From contig CAMDED010000082.1 in NCBI GenBank assembly GCA_945893365.1, positions 1 through 33,201 on the forward strand: a DNA stretch of 33,201 bases, read 5' to 3'. This document shows positions 25,838 to 33,201 of the stretch, one piece after another. The DNA comes from Candidatus Sulfopaludibacter sp. SbA3. Its GTDB lineage: Bacteria; Acidobacteriota; Terriglobia; Bryobacterales; Bryobacteraceae. Numbering within the stretch: position 1 is the first letter of the stretch; each line of letters starts with the position of its first letter. Both the position numbers and the translations under genes were made by a program. The notes beneath the pieces were generated by a model. The model ran no database searches. It worked only from the letters and a program-made list of their open reading frames with translations, and was not told where the DNA came from.

Positions 25838-26701
25838 ATGGCAACCAGCGTCTGGCGAGGACATCTTACATTCGGCTTGGTTTCGTTTCCCGTGCGGCTG
25901 TTCAGCGCGGCGCGGAGCGAAACCGTAAGCTTCAACATGCTTCACAAATCCGATCACTCGCGCATCAAGCAAGTGATCTTTTGTCAGGCCGAGGAGAAGG
26001 CTGTCCCGCGCAGCGAACTCGTCAAAGGCTTCGAGTACGAGAAAGACAAATACGTAATTGTAGATGACGAGGAGATCAAGAAGGTCGCGCCCAAGACCGC
26101 GAAGGCGATGGAGATTCTCGAGTTCGTCAAGAGCGCCGACGTCGATCCCATCTATCTCGAAAGCTCCTATTACATGGCTCCGGAAGAAGCAGGCGAGAAA
26201 CCCTATGCGCTGCTTTTCGAAGTGCTGCGCAAGAGCGGCTATACCGGCATCGCGAAGATCGCCATGCACAACCGCGAGCACATCGTAGTGCTGCGCCCCG
26301 GCGACAAGGGGATTCTGCTGCACACGATGTACTACGCGGATGAGATTCGCAAGGTGGACGAATTCCGGACAAACACGGAGCTCGTGAAAGACAAGGAACT
26401 GGCGCTGGCCACAATGCTGGTCGAGTCGCTAGCGGCGGAGTTCGAACCCCAAAAATACAAGGACACTTACCGCGAGAATCTGCTGCAGATGATCGAGACG
26501 AAGAAGGCGGGACTCGAAGTAGTGGAAACGCCCGCGCAGCAGTTCGCGCCGGTCATCGACATCATGGAAGCGTTGAAGAAATCCGTCGCCATGGCGAGAA
26601 AGCCCGTTAAAACGGAGACACACGCCGCGCCTCAAGCGGCGGAAGAATTCGAACTTCACACGGCGGCTTCGCCCAAGCGCAAACGAGCGGGTGCAAGATG
26701 A
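25838..26701 (+). CDS. ku: Ku DNA end-binding protein
   Basis: This 287-residue homodimeric Ku threads onto DNA ends and recruits LigD. The N-terminal VWRGHLTFGLVSFPVRLFSA, the central CQAEEKAVPRSELVKGFEYEK (residues in the bridge region) and DVDPIYLESSYYMAPEE are standard bacterial Ku signatures. The C-terminal tail is basic (SPKRKRAGAR), as in many Ku proteins that bind DNA. The ATG at 25838 is used because GAGGA precedes it and homologous proteins begin at MATSVWRG; nine extra residues would come from the ATG at 25811. Its stop overlaps the next start codon by four bases (ATGA). Confidence 0.96.
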   Translation: MATSVWRGHLTFGLVSFPVRLFSAARSETVSFNMLHKSDHSRIKQVIFCQAEEKAVPRSELVKGFEYEKDKYVIVDDEEIKKVAPKTAKAMEILEFVKSADVDPIYLESSYYMAPEEAGEKPYALLFEVLRKSGYTGIAKIAMHNREHIVVLRPGDKGILLHTMYYADEIRKVDEFRTNTELVKDKELALATMLVESLAAEFEPQKYKDTYRENLLQMIETKKAGLEVVETPAQQFAPVIDIMEALKKSVAMARKPVKTETHAAPQAAEEFELHTAASPKRKRAGAR

Positions 26702-28209
26702 AACCAATGGACAGAATGCTGTTGATGGCAGCGGCCGCGTTCACCTGCGCCGTTCTCCGCGCCGATGTCGTAGAGCAAGGACCGAAGGACTCCGCGCCAT
26801 CCGGGCTTCAGGCCGGCGTGGCGCGAGCGGACATCACGCCTCCCATCGGGCTCGCCCAATTGAACTGGGGCTCGCAGACTCACGTCGAAGCCGTGGGGGT
26901 CGACCCGGTTGGCATGTTCGCCACTGCAATCGTGCTGGCAAGCGGCGGACAGAAGTTCGCCATGGTCGACGTCGACGCTATTTTCGTCCCCGGATACCCG
27001 GAGATTGCCGCGCGCGTTTCGAAGATTACCGGAATTCCGCCGGAGCATATCCGCCTCGGCGCGACGCACACGCATGCCGGACCCGTCGTAAGCGTGGTGC
27101 GCGGACCGCTCGGCGTCGATTTCACGCCGTACCAGCGGGCGCAGGAGCGGTACACGGCAATGGTCGCCGACAAGATCGTGGGCGCGATCGTCGAGGCGAA
27201 TTCGAAACTTCGCCCGGCGCACGCCTACGGCGCGAAGGGCACGGGCACGATCAACATCAACCGCCGCGTGAGGGCGAAAGACGGGATGCCGGCGGCGGTC
27301 GGCCGCAACCCGGAAGGCTTCGTCGACCGCGACCTGATGGTGATCCGCATCGACGGCGCCGATGGCAAGCCCTACGCCGTACTCGTGAATTTCCAGTGCC
27401 ACGGCACGGTGCTTGCGTACGAGAACAAGTACTTCTCGCCGGATTGGATCGGACCCATGCGCAAGGCGGTGGAGAACGCCATACCCGGCGCGACGTGCCT
27501 CTTTTTCCAGGGAGCCGCGGGCAATCAGGGTCCTATCGAAGGATTCACGGGAGATCTGGAAGTGCCGCGGCGGTTGGGGTCCATACTCGGGTATCAGGCG
27601 GCCGCGCTCGCGCTGGGCGTCGAGACCGTGAAGCGCGATCCGCGATTTGAAGGGTTCGTGGAATCCACGGCGTTTCAAGCGAAACAGCACTGGCGCGTCT
27701 CGGGACCGCGCGACGCCGCCATGAAGTTCGCGACGAAGGCGCTCGATCTTCCGCCGAGGACGTATTCGCCGGCGGAAATCGATGAGATGTCCACGCTGGT
27801 CGCCGACGCCGAGAAGAAAGTGACGGCGGCGAAGGCGACTGGCGACGCCTGGAAGCAGCATCAAGCCGATGCGCGGCTGCGGCGCTTTTCCGACCTCCTG
27901 AAGCAGTGGAAGAAACCGCACGACCCTGCGCCGGTGAAAGTTCGGGTGCAGGTAATGCGGCTCGGCGACATGGCAATCGTCTCCATGCCTGGTGAGCCGT
28001 TCGCTGAAATCGGCGTGGCCGTCAAGAAGGCTTCGCCGTTCGCGATCACGATGTTCTGCGGATACTCGAGCGGCGAGGGCGGCGACTACATGCCGACCGA
28101 GCCTGAGTTCGCGCTGGGCGGATACGAAGTGCAGCGCACGCCCTACGGGACAGGCGCGGCGGAAAAGCTGATCCGCGAGACGATCGCGCTCTACAAAGAC
28201 GTACGGTAG
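26698..28209 (+). CDS. Neutral/alkaline ceramidase-family hydrolase, exported
   Basis: This 503-residue protein has a signal peptide (MLLMAAAAFTCAVLRAD) and the N-terminal domain of neutral/alkaline non-lysosomal ceramidases: GVARADITPPIG, the zinc-binding GATHTHAGP (His124 and His126), and NFQCHGTVL. Real ceramidases carry a catalytic Ser in a GDVSPN-like loop; here the equivalent loop reads QGAAGNQGP with no Ser. It is therefore probably a related hydrolase with another substrate or altered activity. The start overlaps the ku stop as ATGA; an ATG at 26707 is an alternative. Close family members are very numerous in Solibacter-like genomes. Confidence 0.83.
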   Translation: MKPMDRMLLMAAAAFTCAVLRADVVEQGPKDSAPSGLQAGVARADITPPIGLAQLNWGSQTHVEAVGVDPVGMFATAIVLASGGQKFAMVDVDAIFVPGYPEIAARVSKITGIPPEHIRLGATHTHAGPVVSVVRGPLGVDFTPYQRAQERYTAMVADKIVGAIVEANSKLRPAHAYGAKGTGTININRRVRAKDGMPAAVGRNPEGFVDRDLMVIRIDGADGKPYAVLVNFQCHGTVLAYENKYFSPDWIGPMRKAVENAIPGATCLFFQGAAGNQGPIEGFTGDLEVPRRLGSILGYQAAALALGVETVKRDPRFEGFVESTAFQAKQHWRVSGPRDAAMKFATKALDLPPRTYSPAEIDEMSTLVADAEKKVTAAKATGDAWKQHQADARLRRFSDLLKQWKKPHDPAPVKVRVQVMRLGDMAIVSMPGEPFAEIGVAVKKASPFAITMFCGYSSGEGGDYMPTEPEFALGGYEVQRTPYGTGAAEKLIRETIALYKDVR

Positions 28210-28371
28210 ACGACCAGGCGAACGTCCTCCGCGGATTCGCTTCCTTGTGCTTCCTCGACCAGGCCCGCGGCAATCTGGCCGGGCTTTCCCGATCTTTCGA
28301 CCCGCTCGGGGGTGACTTCCGTGAAATGAACTTCCGAAGTGCTGCTGCGCTCGCGCAGTCGCTCATGATCT
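28191..28371 (-). other. Coding-like tail without a start codon, behind the PPTase gene
   Basis: One minus-strand frame from about 28371 to the TAG at 28193-28191 reads LRERSSTSEVHFTEVTPERV and ends VRLVVYRTSL. It has protein-like composition and GC-rich third positions, but a TGA closes it upstream and it contains no ATG, GTG or TTG start. It begins where the PPTase-fusion gene stops, in a different frame, so a one-base frame change near 28370 would append about 58 residues after that protein's membrane segment. It also overlaps the end of the convergent ceramidase-family gene by 19 bases. Confidence 0.35.
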
Positions 28372-29178
28372 CCAAAAGTGACGTATCAACAGGGCAACAA
28401 CGGCCCCGACAACAAGAAGCGCAACGGAGGCGAACAGAATCCTTGGCCGGCGTGAGGGTCCGGCGGGGCCTGGAGATTCCGCGGGCGTTGCTGCGAGAGG
28501 TGCTGGCGTTCCTTCCCTGGACGGCTCGCGCCCCGGAGGAAACGCAACCGCGATGACCACCGCAGTCGCCAGTTCTCCGGTATGAGACAGACTGAGAGCG
28601 TGGGGCAATCGGACGGAGCCGGACGGAGTCTGCCACAGTAGGTAAGGTTTGCCGCCATGCTCGTGCGCGACGACCGTCGACTTAAAATCGACCTTGATGA
28701 AGGATGGATCGCATTTGCGCAGAGCTTCTTTTGCGCACCAAAACCCGGCCAAGTGGGTGCGCGGCTCGGACTGCACTACGGCATAAGCGATTTCGGACTT
28801 GAAGAACATCCCAGCGTAAAACTCGTGCTCCCAGTAGTCGCCCGCAACCGGGAGGGAGCGAACATCCTGCACGTCGATCCCTACCTGAACTCCGGCTACT
28901 ACAGCTTGGACGCGCACCATAGTGGTGTCGATTCCTCCAGTGCTCGGGGCTGGTGAGGCATTTGTTGGCTTCCCGAAGAGGGCAGCCTCCAGTTCCCCGA
29001 ATGTCGCTGGCGAAGACGCAGTGGGTAACGATAGTCCGAGACGCTTCAACCCAAGTCTGAGCTTTGCTCCACCCAGTGAGCTATCTAGACTTGCCAGGGA
29101 CGTTGCCGCAGCGACCTGATCGGGTGGCAACATCAGCATTGTGGCCACCATTCCTCGCAATTCGCTAACTTGGCTCAT
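28363..29178 (-). CDS. Acyl-carrier-like domain / AcpS-type phosphopantetheinyl transferase / membrane-anchor fusion
   Basis: This 271-residue protein has three parts. Residues 1-70 resemble an acyl carrier domain (VATMLMLPPDQVAAATSL, then LDSSLGG with Ser34 at the expected prosthetic-group position). Residues 90-215 match AcpS-type transferases that attach phosphopantetheine: GVQVGIDVQDV with Asp102, FWCAKEALRK with Glu151, and ALSLSHTGELATAVV. A proline-rich linker leads to a membrane helix (ILFASVALLVVGAVVALLI, 248-266). Its ATG shares one base with the E2 stop (TAATG), so it is translated with E2. I infer that it activates a carrier, perhaps its own domain, to receive an acyl group from E2. 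The carrier motif is not a textbook DSL. Confidence 0.75.
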   Translation of the reverse strand: MSQVSELRGMVATMLMLPPDQVAAATSLASLDSSLGGAKLRLGLKRLGLSLPTASSPATFGELEAALFGKPTNASPAPSTGGIDTTMVRVQAVVAGVQVGIDVQDVRSLPVAGDYWEHEFYAGMFFKSEIAYAVVQSEPRTHLAGFWCAKEALRKCDPSFIKVDFKSTVVAHEHGGKPYLLWQTPSGSVRLPHALSLSHTGELATAVVIAVAFPPGREPSREGTPAPLAATPAESPGPAGPSRRPRILFASVALLVVGAVVALLIRHFWRS

Positions 29179-30506
29179 TAGTACCCCGCCAAGCAAATTG
29201 AACAAACCGACCCGGGAGGGATCTCCGATTTAACGAGGATCGCCCCCAATTTTCTTAGTTTGCTTCCGTCCCTTTGGCATAGAACGCAAAACGGTTCGCT
29301 CTCTGGAGAATGAGGGCCATCCATCGGCGTGCGCTCTATTTCCGCGTGGACCTTTAAACGGCCGGAAAGATCTCGCAATAATTGCGCGGCCCTCCTTCCC
29401 TCGGCCAGTTGATGATCGAACGCCAGAGTGAGATGCAGAGTCTGCTCGCCGCTCTCACTGGCTATATCGCTCCCGACGCCCAGAATAGCCGATTGGCCTT
29501 GGCTAATCAGCGGCTGGAATAAACTGACGCCATCGCCGGAGAGATCGGATACCGTGAACGTTCCACCAAGGAAGTCGCCCGGAGCCAGCGAGTTGTCAAC
29601 ATAGGCATCGACATGCTGCTCCATGATACTGGCAATTTCCCGCAGACTCTTTTGGTCGGCATGTTTGATAACTGGAACAACCAGTCCCTGGCCACCGTCG
29701 ATAGCCCAACCAATGTTCACTTCCCGATACCGTCCCATCCGCCCCCGGTCATATAATGCGTTAAACATAGGGTACTTGTGAAGTAATCGCGCCACTTCGA
29801 AAATGATGAGAGCATTCGGCCCGGCGGTCGACAGCCCAAGCTTGTCTACTCGCGCACGGAGTTTCGGCGCCCGGCAGATCAACGTAACGGAGCTTTGGAT
29901 ACAAGCAGCCCGACCTATCCGCAGGATCCGGCCTTCGAGGACCTTTCTTCGCGCGAGGTCAACCCATTCCACGGGGACACCGGCCACCGGAGCATTCTCC
30001 GATTGTCCCTCTCTCCCCGTCCCGCTCTGCTGGTTTGGAGTAGGCAACTCCAGACCAGCTTCAACTTTGGGGGCTAACTTGCCAGCCTTACTGAGAACGT
30101 CGCTACTCCGAACCAGCGTGCCTGGTGGGAAAGCAGCCTGATCGATTCCGCACTCAGCGGCAACTTTCCGGGCCAATGGCGTGAGTCTGGCCGGAGGTAA
30201 ACCCGTCACAGGCGCCTTAGGCTCCGGCTGGGTTGCGACTAGCGTGGGCTCCGGTTCTTTCTGCGTCGCCGGAATGATCTCGCAGATAATCGAACCAACC
30301 GGCACCTCATCTCCAACAGCGGCCGCATACTGCACGATTCCGCCGTCGGGGGCGTGGATTTCCATCACCGCTTTGCTGGTCTCCACTTCGCAGATGAATT
30401 GCTCTTTCTCGACACGGGAGCCGGAGGCCACTTTCCAGGAGAGAATCCGGACAGTCTCGTCGTTCACGGTTTCATGTGGAATGGTAACTGTGATTGTCTC
30501 AGCCAT
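29178..30506 (-). CDS. 2-oxoacid dehydrogenase-type E2 acyltransferase with C-terminal four-Cys extension
   Basis: This 442-residue protein has an N-terminal lipoyl domain with Lys45 in VETSKAVMEI, a peripheral subunit-binding segment (about 106-140, LTPLARKVAAECGI), and a catalytic acyltransferase domain ending in AFDHQLAEGRRAAQLL. The active-site signature is HxxxEG (His365, Glu369) rather than the usual HxxxDG. After the domain is a 50-residue extension with Cys407, Cys410, Cys435 and Cys438 in CxxC pairs, a probable zinc ribbon not found in ordinary E2. E2 normally passes an acyl group from lipoate to CoA. Its start overlaps the E1 stop by eight bases. No E3 gene is near. Confidence 0.88.
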   Translation of the reverse strand: MAETITVTIPHETVNDETVRILSWKVASGSRVEKEQFICEVETSKAVMEIHAPDGGIVQYAAAVGDEVPVGSIICEIIPATQKEPEPTLVATQPEPKAPVTGLPPARLTPLARKVAAECGIDQAAFPPGTLVRSSDVLSKAGKLAPKVEAGLELPTPNQQSGTGREGQSENAPVAGVPVEWVDLARRKVLEGRILRIGRAACIQSSVTLICRAPKLRARVDKLGLSTAGPNALIIFEVARLLHKYPMFNALYDRGRMGRYREVNIGWAIDGGQGLVVPVIKHADQKSLREIASIMEQHVDAYVDNSLAPGDFLGGTFTVSDLSGDGVSLFQPLISQGQSAILGVGSDIASESGEQTLHLTLAFDHQLAEGRRAAQLLRDLSGRLKVHAEIERTPMDGPHSPESEPFCVLCQRDGSKLRKLGAILVKSEIPPGSVCSICLAGY

Positions 30507-32463
30507 GGCATAGCATCTCTAAGACGACCTTAATAATCGAATCGACGCTTGGCAGGCTCTCCATCTCGGCCGACCTGCAGGAAGGGAGCGGATGAGGAGC
30601 CGCGCCCAGCCGACGAGTCAATAGCGGCGTTCCCGTGCAAGACTCGTGAACCGCGGCAAGCACTTCCGCCCCAAAGCCACAAAACAATTGTCCCTCTTCC
30701 ACAACAAGCAATCTTCCGGAGACTCTCGCCGATTCAAGAATCGGCTCGATGCGCAACGGGTAGATCTGAGTCGGGCAGATGATCTCCGCCACGACTTCAT
30801 GTTCTTCGAAAAGCCGATCCATAACCTTCTCGGCGTCCACGAGACAAGCGCCATAGCACGCGATCGTGATGTCTGGCCTTGCGTGAGAGCGAATCCGTGT
30901 CGTGGGGAAGTCCTCCTCCGTATGCTCGCACCAGAAACCGGGAACGGTATGGTGCGTCACGTAGTCCCCGTAAAGTGTCTTATTCTCGATAACCAGCGTC
31001 GGCCGGTCGACAGTCGCAAACAGCCGGCCGTAAAGCGCCTGTGGGTCATAACGGTGATGAAGGGCTAGGACGCGGGTTCCCGGCAAGCCCAGGAAGTGTT
31101 TCTCCAAGCATTGGCTATGTGTTGCCCCGTAGCCTCTCTTCCCACCCATTGGTGTCCGGATCACAAGCGGCACCGTCACCTGATCGTTATACATCCAACG
31201 AAACTTGGATGCGTGGTTGATGATCTGATCGGCTGCGAGCGTCAGAAAATCTCCGAACATGATTTCGCAAACAGGATGCATCCCGCTCAATGCGAGCCCG
31301 TTCGCCAGACCGACAATCTCCGCTTCGCTAATAGGGGTATTCCGGACCCGTCCGGGGAACTGAATGCTGAGATCCCTGGTCACCTTGAATGCTCCGCCGT
31401 AGGACCCTTCGATATCCTCGCCCAGGAGGAACGACCGGTTGTCGGTTGCCAAATGATCGCGGAGCGCTTCGTGTATTTTGGTGACGACTCGTTCTTTTCC
31501 GGCAATGCTGGTCCGCCGCCAGAGTGGGGACGTCGGACCTGAACGATCTTCGCGTTCGCTGGAAGCGAACGGAGCGCACGATGCGGCCTCCACCGCCTTT
31601 GACACCAGCTCTTCAGAACGGTTCCACAGTTGGAGGGCCTCGTCTGGGTGCTCCGCCTCAAATTGGGTTAGTGGATCAATGGCCCAATAGTGCTCCAACT
31701 CCTCGCGCGGCCGATCATCGTCGCCCTTGGAGTGGGCCATCAAGCGGTACGTGTCGACACATACGAAGGCCGGACAACTGTTTTCGCGCACATGGCGGAC
31801 TGCGACCTTCATCAAATCCGTCAACTCCGCCGGCGCCCATGTGTTGCCGCGATAGGCGGCGATGCCGAAAGCTTCGGCCCGCTTGACCACGTCGCCCGAG
31901 AGCGTCTGGGACTGCCGCGTACTTTGTGCAACTCCGTTGCACTCGACGACGATCAGCAACGGGAGCAGCCAGTTGGAAGCCACGTTCATGGTCTCGTAGA
32001 CGATGCCCTCGCCGAGAGTTCCGTCACCAATGAACGCCACAGTGATGTTGTTCGCTTTAGTCAACTTTTGGGAAAGCGCCATGCCCGCGGATACCGGGAG
32101 CATGCCGCCTTGAACGCCGTTGCTGAAAACTCCACTGGCGCAGATGTGTTGGCTTCCGCCGCGCCCGCCGCATATACCGTTGGTGCGTCCCATCACTTCC
32201 GCCATGAGGCCATCCACGTCGCCGGTCCGCGACAAGTAGTGTCCGTGGCACCGATGGTTACTAACGATGAGATCCCCCGCAAGAAGGTGGCGAGCGACGG
32301 CGATTCCCGTAAACTCCTGGCCGATGCAGGTGTGAACCGTGCCGAAAAGCTTGCCCTCCGAAAACAATCTCAGGAGTCTCTGTTCAAAAGATCGGATGAG
32401 AAAAGCCTGTGCCCACGCCTCCGAACTGACCGATGAGATTGGGGAATTTAGGCGAATAGTCAT
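30499..32463 (-). CDS. Thiamine-diphosphate E1 component, fused alpha and beta subunits
   Basis: This 654-residue protein joins E1-alpha (about 1-265) to E1-beta (about 322-654) of 2-oxoacid dehydrogenases. The alpha part has SNHRCHGHYLS, GGRGGSQHI and the thiamine-diphosphate motif GDG (146-148) to Asn176. The beta part has LLGEDIEGSYGGAFKVT, NTPISEAEIVGLANGLA with catalytic-type Glu380, and GATHSQCLEKHF with His449. It would decarboxylate a 2-oxoacid, or cleave a ketose, and reductively acylate the E2 lipoyl group. The ATG at 32463 has GAGGA just upstream; the open frame beyond it has no matching sequence. It is the first gene of the operon. Fused alpha/beta forms also occur in NapB and QncN. 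Confidence 0.9.
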   Translation of the reverse strand: MTIRLNSPISSVSSEAWAQAFLIRSFEQRLLRLFSEGKLFGTVHTCIGQEFTGIAVARHLLAGDLIVSNHRCHGHYLSRTGDVDGLMAEVMGRTNGICGGRGGSQHICASGVFSNGVQGGMLPVSAGMALSQKLTKANNITVAFIGDGTLGEGIVYETMNVASNWLLPLLIVVECNGVAQSTRQSQTLSGDVVKRAEAFGIAAYRGNTWAPAELTDLMKVAVRHVRENSCPAFVCVDTYRLMAHSKGDDDRPREELEHYWAIDPLTQFEAEHPDEALQLWNRSEELVSKAVEAASCAPFASSEREDRSGPTSPLWRRTSIAGKERVVTKIHEALRDHLATDNRSFLLGEDIEGSYGGAFKVTRDLSIQFPGRVRNTPISEAEIVGLANGLALSGMHPVCEIMFGDFLTLAADQIINHASKFRWMYNDQVTVPLVIRTPMGGKRGYGATHSQCLEKHFLGLPGTRVLALHHRYDPQALYGRLFATVDRPTLVIENKTLYGDYVTHHTVPGFWCEHTEEDFPTTRIRSHARPDITIACYGACLVDAEKVMDRLFEEHEVVAEIICPTQIYPLRIEPILESARVSGRLLVVEEGQLFCGFGAEVLAAVHESCTGTPLLTRRLGAAPHPLPSCRSAEMESLPSVDSIIKVVLEMLCHG

Positions 32464-32486
32464 CTTTCCTCGCTCAGCTAGAGTTT

Positions 32487-32518
32487 TCGACCGCAAACCG
32501 GCCGTCGTTGGCGGTCGA
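32487..32518. promoter_or_regulatory. Inverted repeat in the leader of the E1-E2-PPTase operon
   Basis: TCGACCGC (32487-32494) and GCGGTCGA (32511-32518) are perfect inverted repeats around a 16-base loop, starting 24 bases upstream of the E1 start codon at 32463. It could be a repressor site or a leader hairpin. No clear promoter boxes could be fixed in 32464-32692, which otherwise holds no gene. Confidence 0.4.
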
Positions 32519-32692
32519 CCTCGAGAGCGGACACCCGATCTAGGAAGCGTGCGGTTCCAAAGGATGAGTGTATCCCATTTACCTCCCTTGCATCCAGGAA
32601 CTGCGATTGACGCGGTGGAAGGCCGCCATGGTTCTAGATGAGCATTCTCTTGAAATCTATCCAAATGGAACATTTCTATGGCAGAATGGTTT

Positions 32693-33201
32693 ATGCCATT
32701 CGTCACGAAGCGGCCGCCATTAACGCTGTCGGCAGAGGACCGGGAGAAACTGGAGATTCTGCGACGAACGTAGCGAAGAAAAGCGGAGAGTCGTTCACGC
32801 CGCCATTCTTTTGGATTGCACCGACGGGAACAGTGACAGTGCGGTCGCCGCTGCCCATCACATGAATCGGCACTCGGTCGCGCTGTGCGTCAATAAGTTC
32901 CTGAAGTTCGGGCTGGAGGCGGCTCTGGGAGAATTGCTTCGACCCGGCAAGCCCCGCCACATCTCCAGAAGACGCATTAGCCTGGGTGCTGCACCGCGTT
33001 TGGTTCAGCTAAGCCGTTCCAAATTGCATCGGATCCTGACGCAGGGCGAGACCCGGCCACATAAGGTCCGCTACTATGTGGAGCGGCGCGATCCGGAATT
33101 CGAACGGAAGATGGTCGAGGTTCTGCACGTGTACAAGGACGTGGAGATCGTGAACGCAAAAATGGTGGAAGGAACACTGAAAGAACCCACTACGGTAACG
33201 A
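32693..33201 (+). pseudogene. Decayed IS630-family transposase, running off the window
   Basis: The ATG at 32693 opens a frame (MPFVTKRPPLTLSAEDREKL) that meets a stop; a frame change near 32770 gives RSEEKRRVVHAAILLDC, then HHMNRHSVALCVNKFLKFG and EAALGELLRPGKPRHI, the helix-turn-helix region of IS630-type transposases. A further frame change near 32962 leads into PEDALAWVLHR, and a large internal deletion joins this to LSRSKLHRILTQGETRPHKV and RYYVERRDPEFERKMVEVLH, which continues to the edge. The catalytic domain beyond is outside the window. The element is dead. It lies next to the 5' end of the E1-E2-PPTase operon. Confidence 0.8.

Noticed and set aside
25763-26323. Upstream extension of the ligD frame
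   Set aside because: It overlaps ku on the other strand and adds no LigD-like sequence.
1-33201. CRISPR arrays, tRNA or rRNA genes
   Set aside because: No regular direct repeats with spacers and no cloverleaf or rRNA-like sequence were seen by eye.

Overview
This window looks like chromosome from an Acidobacteriota bacterium of the Solibacter/Bryobacter type. The DNA is GC-rich. It carries a Planctomycete-style cytochrome (PSCyt1)/DUF1549/DUF1553 protein paired with a DUF1501 protein, several cytoplasmic-type enzymes with twin-arginine leaders, a ceramidase-family hydrolase, a LigD/Ku end-joining pair, and a dispersed palindrome of a kind common in that lineage. The assignment rests on gene content and was not tested by a database search.

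Layout. 1-134: tail of an ISL3-type transposase. 347-1351: Tat-leader sugar isomerase-like TIM barrel, then a REP-like palindrome. 1640-3320 (-): short-chain dehydrogenase followed by pyrD. 3420-4520: patatin-like lipase, then a decayed small gene. 4802-7102: pyrimidine block with rhodanese, a double-domain ThyX-like protein and divergent dut. 7103-10091: decay zone, with a broken SpoIIE-type phosphatase and a broken TIR/membrane/FGE-sulfatase gene on either side of an intact BrnT-type toxin-antitoxin pair that has its own palindrome. 10171-15350 (-): cytochrome/DUF1549/DUF1553, DUF1501 and an AspA/AstE-type deacylase in one operon. 15418-18928: glycoside-hydrolase-like protein, broken amidohydrolase, small membrane protein and a Tat-leader SelA-like PLP protein. 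18952-22611: CNNM/CorC-type membrane protein divergent from a penicillin-acylase-family hydrolase. 22665-23117: coiled-coil protein. 23174-28209: ligD divergent from ku, with a ceramidase-family gene overlapping ku.

The most unusual part is 28363-32463 on the minus strand. It is a tightly coupled three-gene operon encoding a fused alpha/beta thiamine-dependent E1, a lipoyl E2 acyltransferase with a C-terminal four-cysteine extension, and a protein joining an acyl-carrier-like domain to an AcpS-type phosphopantetheinyl transferase with a C-terminal membrane anchor. No E3 is present. I infer a route in which a 2-oxoacid- or ketose-derived acyl unit passes from thiamine diphosphate to lipoate and then to a carrier protein rather than to CoA. 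This resembles the NapB/NapD and QncN/QncL logic known from tetrahydroisoquinoline antibiotics, but here the carrier is fused to its own activating enzyme and tied to the membrane. The operon has a hairpin in its leader and borders a decayed IS630-type transposase, which fits horizontal acquisition.

Five or six genes in the window are visibly decaying through frameshifts, an in-frame stop and internal deletions, while the genes around them are intact.
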